From NCBI GenBank assembly GCA_037127255.1, contig JBANSL010000020.1, forward strand, positions 60,833,598 to 60,897,597: a stretch of DNA of 64,000 nucleotides, given 5' to 3'. This DNA comes from Persicaria tinctoria. Lineage: Eukaryota; Streptophyta; Magnoliopsida; Caryophyllales; Polygonaceae. Below are positions 62,515 to 64,000 of this stretch, in pieces (position 1 is the first letter of the stretch; every line of letters starts with the position of its first letter). The notes under the pieces were generated by a model. That model was not told where the DNA came from. It saw only the letters and a program-made list of their open reading frames with translations, and did not search any database. The position numbers were made by a program, and so were the translations under genes.

Positions 62515-64000
62515 AAGCCTGCTTTTGGAATATTAGAGGTCTAGGAAGGGGAGATATATGGTCAGATCTCAAAGCAATGCGAATGAATGAGCATATAACT
62601 TTGATGGCAATCGCATAAACCCGAACGAACAAAATTCCCCTGGATAAAACGTGGAAATCAACAGGTTTTAATAAGGTCATTTGGTCTATAGGGGAAGATA
62701 GAACGGGCGGTATTGGATTATTATGGAACGAGAACGCATTTACGAGCGAATCAATTGAAGCCGAGGTAAGATTACCTAGAGTAATACGAGTAAAATACGA
62801 ATGCCTTGACAGGAATTTTACAGGGATAATTTTCTTTGTGTATGCTCCCCCTCACGAATCTGACAAAGACCCCTTCTGGGCAGAATTCACGAATATAATT
62901 ACTAGTGAACCTTTGTCGTGTCTAGTTATTGGGGATATGAATGAAATTAGCAATAGCAGTGAAAAAGTTGGTGGAGTATCAAACAATGTAGCTAGATACT
63001 CTAGACTGAACGACTTTAAAAATCATTGTGCGTTAATTGAGATTCCGTCTTCGGGAAACCAGTTCACCTGGAGGAAAAAAAAGGAAGGGGAAGATAATAT
63101 TTGGGAGAAACTAGATCGAGTCCTCGTTCAGCACGAGTTCCTCAGCTCTTTTCCCGACCTTGCTACCTTTAACGGTGCATTTTCGGGATCAGATCATTGT
63201 CCCATCTCTATCTACCTAGACTCTGGACAAAAATTTATTCCGCCACCGTTTAAATTTGAAAATATGTGGTTGCATAGGATGGATTTCTGGAATATAGTTA
63301 AGCAAACATGGAGAGTAAGGTGCACTGGGTCAGCGATGTACAGACTAACGTATAAAACAAAACTTTTGAAAAACCGAGCCAAAACCTGGAATAAGAACAC
63401 ATTTGGGAATGTTTTCCGTCAAATAAAAGTAGTAGAAGAAGAGCTGATCAATATCCAATCTAAAAATCCTCCGAGGACGAGCAAGGAGATGGTAGTGGAA
63501 AAACAACTGATTAATAAAAAACAACGGCTACTTAAATTTCAAAAGGAATACTGGGGACAACGGGCGAAATCTAAACATATTAAGCTAGCTGATTTAAATA
63601 CGACTTACTTCCATAGAATAGCATCGGGGAGACGAAATAGGAAGATAATTCGAAGCATTGTAAGCACGTCAGGGACACAGATTGTGGGTGAAGAAAACAT
63701 AAAGAAAGAAATTAAATGCGATTTTGAAAGGCGATTTTCCAAAGAATAAATTAACATGACACTACTAAATGAGTATCTTGATTTAATACCACACACAATC
63801 ACAGAGGAGGAAAATAGGAGCTTCAGTCAACAACCGACAAATGGTGAAATTAAGAGTGTGGTTTGGGCTTTAGGTAGAAACAAATCTTCTGGCCCAGATG
63901 GTATGACTGCAGAATTCTATAAATCTTACTGGGACATAGTTAGGTGGGAGTGATGTCATTAAAGCTGTAAAAAAGCATTTTTCCATTTTGGCAAACTACT
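62511..64000 (+). pseudogene. LINE ORF2, endonuclease and start of reverse transcriptase (runs off window)
   Basis: ATG at 62511 opens MKACFWNIRGLGRGDIWSDL. Catalytic pieces: GDMNEISNS, SSGNQFTWRKKK and SDHCPI are intact, but the expected ET codon is TAA at 62616 (AIA-stop-TRT). A second in-frame TAA is at 63747, and a frameshift follows near 63942. The RT begins with TITEEENRSFSQQPTNGEIK and SSGPDGMTAEFYKSYWDIV. It is closely related to the minus-strand LINE (TEEENTLLLQKPTNSEIK, GMTAEFYKEYWDIV). Contains no later RT motifs because the window ends. Confidence 0.9.

Overview
This window is plant nuclear DNA, most likely from a eudicot. Its genes are intron-rich with GT/AG junctions, their encoded proteins match angiosperm families, and the intergenic space is AT-rich and packed with plant-type transposons (Stowaway, hAT, MULE, Helitron, CACTA, L1 LINE, Ty1/copia). 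I cannot fix the species from sequence alone; an asterid is only a guess.

Four protein genes are well supported, all on the minus strand. They are: the 5' two thirds of a patatin-like phospholipase pPLA-I with LRR and armadillo-like parts (exons 1-12, 246-4707, 3' end outside the window); a complete three-exon cytochrome P450 of the CYP77B type (10622-13096); a complete five-exon plastid glucose-6-phosphate/phosphate translocator whose last coding exon is only 12 nt (23023-24929); and a complete three-exon gibberellin 20-oxidase (30424-33103). All splice junctions given here were read base by base and the phases agree. The four genes share no pathway; they are ordinary neighbours. The P450, the translocator and the gibberellin oxidase each have a TATA box.

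The right-hand half (33-64 kb) is a nested transposon landscape. 33.2-35.9 kb is a hAT-like element carrying a small Helitron and a near-perfect 230-bp foldback. 36.25-45.23 kb is an L1-type LINE on the minus strand, interrupted by a 2.68-kb solo-LTR-like insertion (TSD TTCAT) and a 217-bp hAT MITE (TSD CCCCTGGT). 48.54-54.02 kb is a decayed Ty1/copia element with both LTRs, itself interrupted by a 791-bp hAT MITE (TSD TTGGCAGC). Then come a degenerate TGATGCC-type repeat array, a broken importin-5 gene fragment, a CACTA terminus, and a second L1-type LINE on the plus strand that runs off the end.

The observations most worth following are: (1) in both LINE copies a long, unrecognised open frame ends in an ATGA overlap with the endonuclease ORF; (2) a 1.4-kb MULE at 20.7-22.1 kb with 9-bp TSD carries an array of GTCGCTGTT/AACAGCGAC palindromes; (3) the 230-bp foldback at 35.1-35.6 kb could feed small-RNA production; (4) the importin-5 fragment. 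I found no gene cluster or defence-like system, no CRISPR, and no confident tRNA or rRNA gene.
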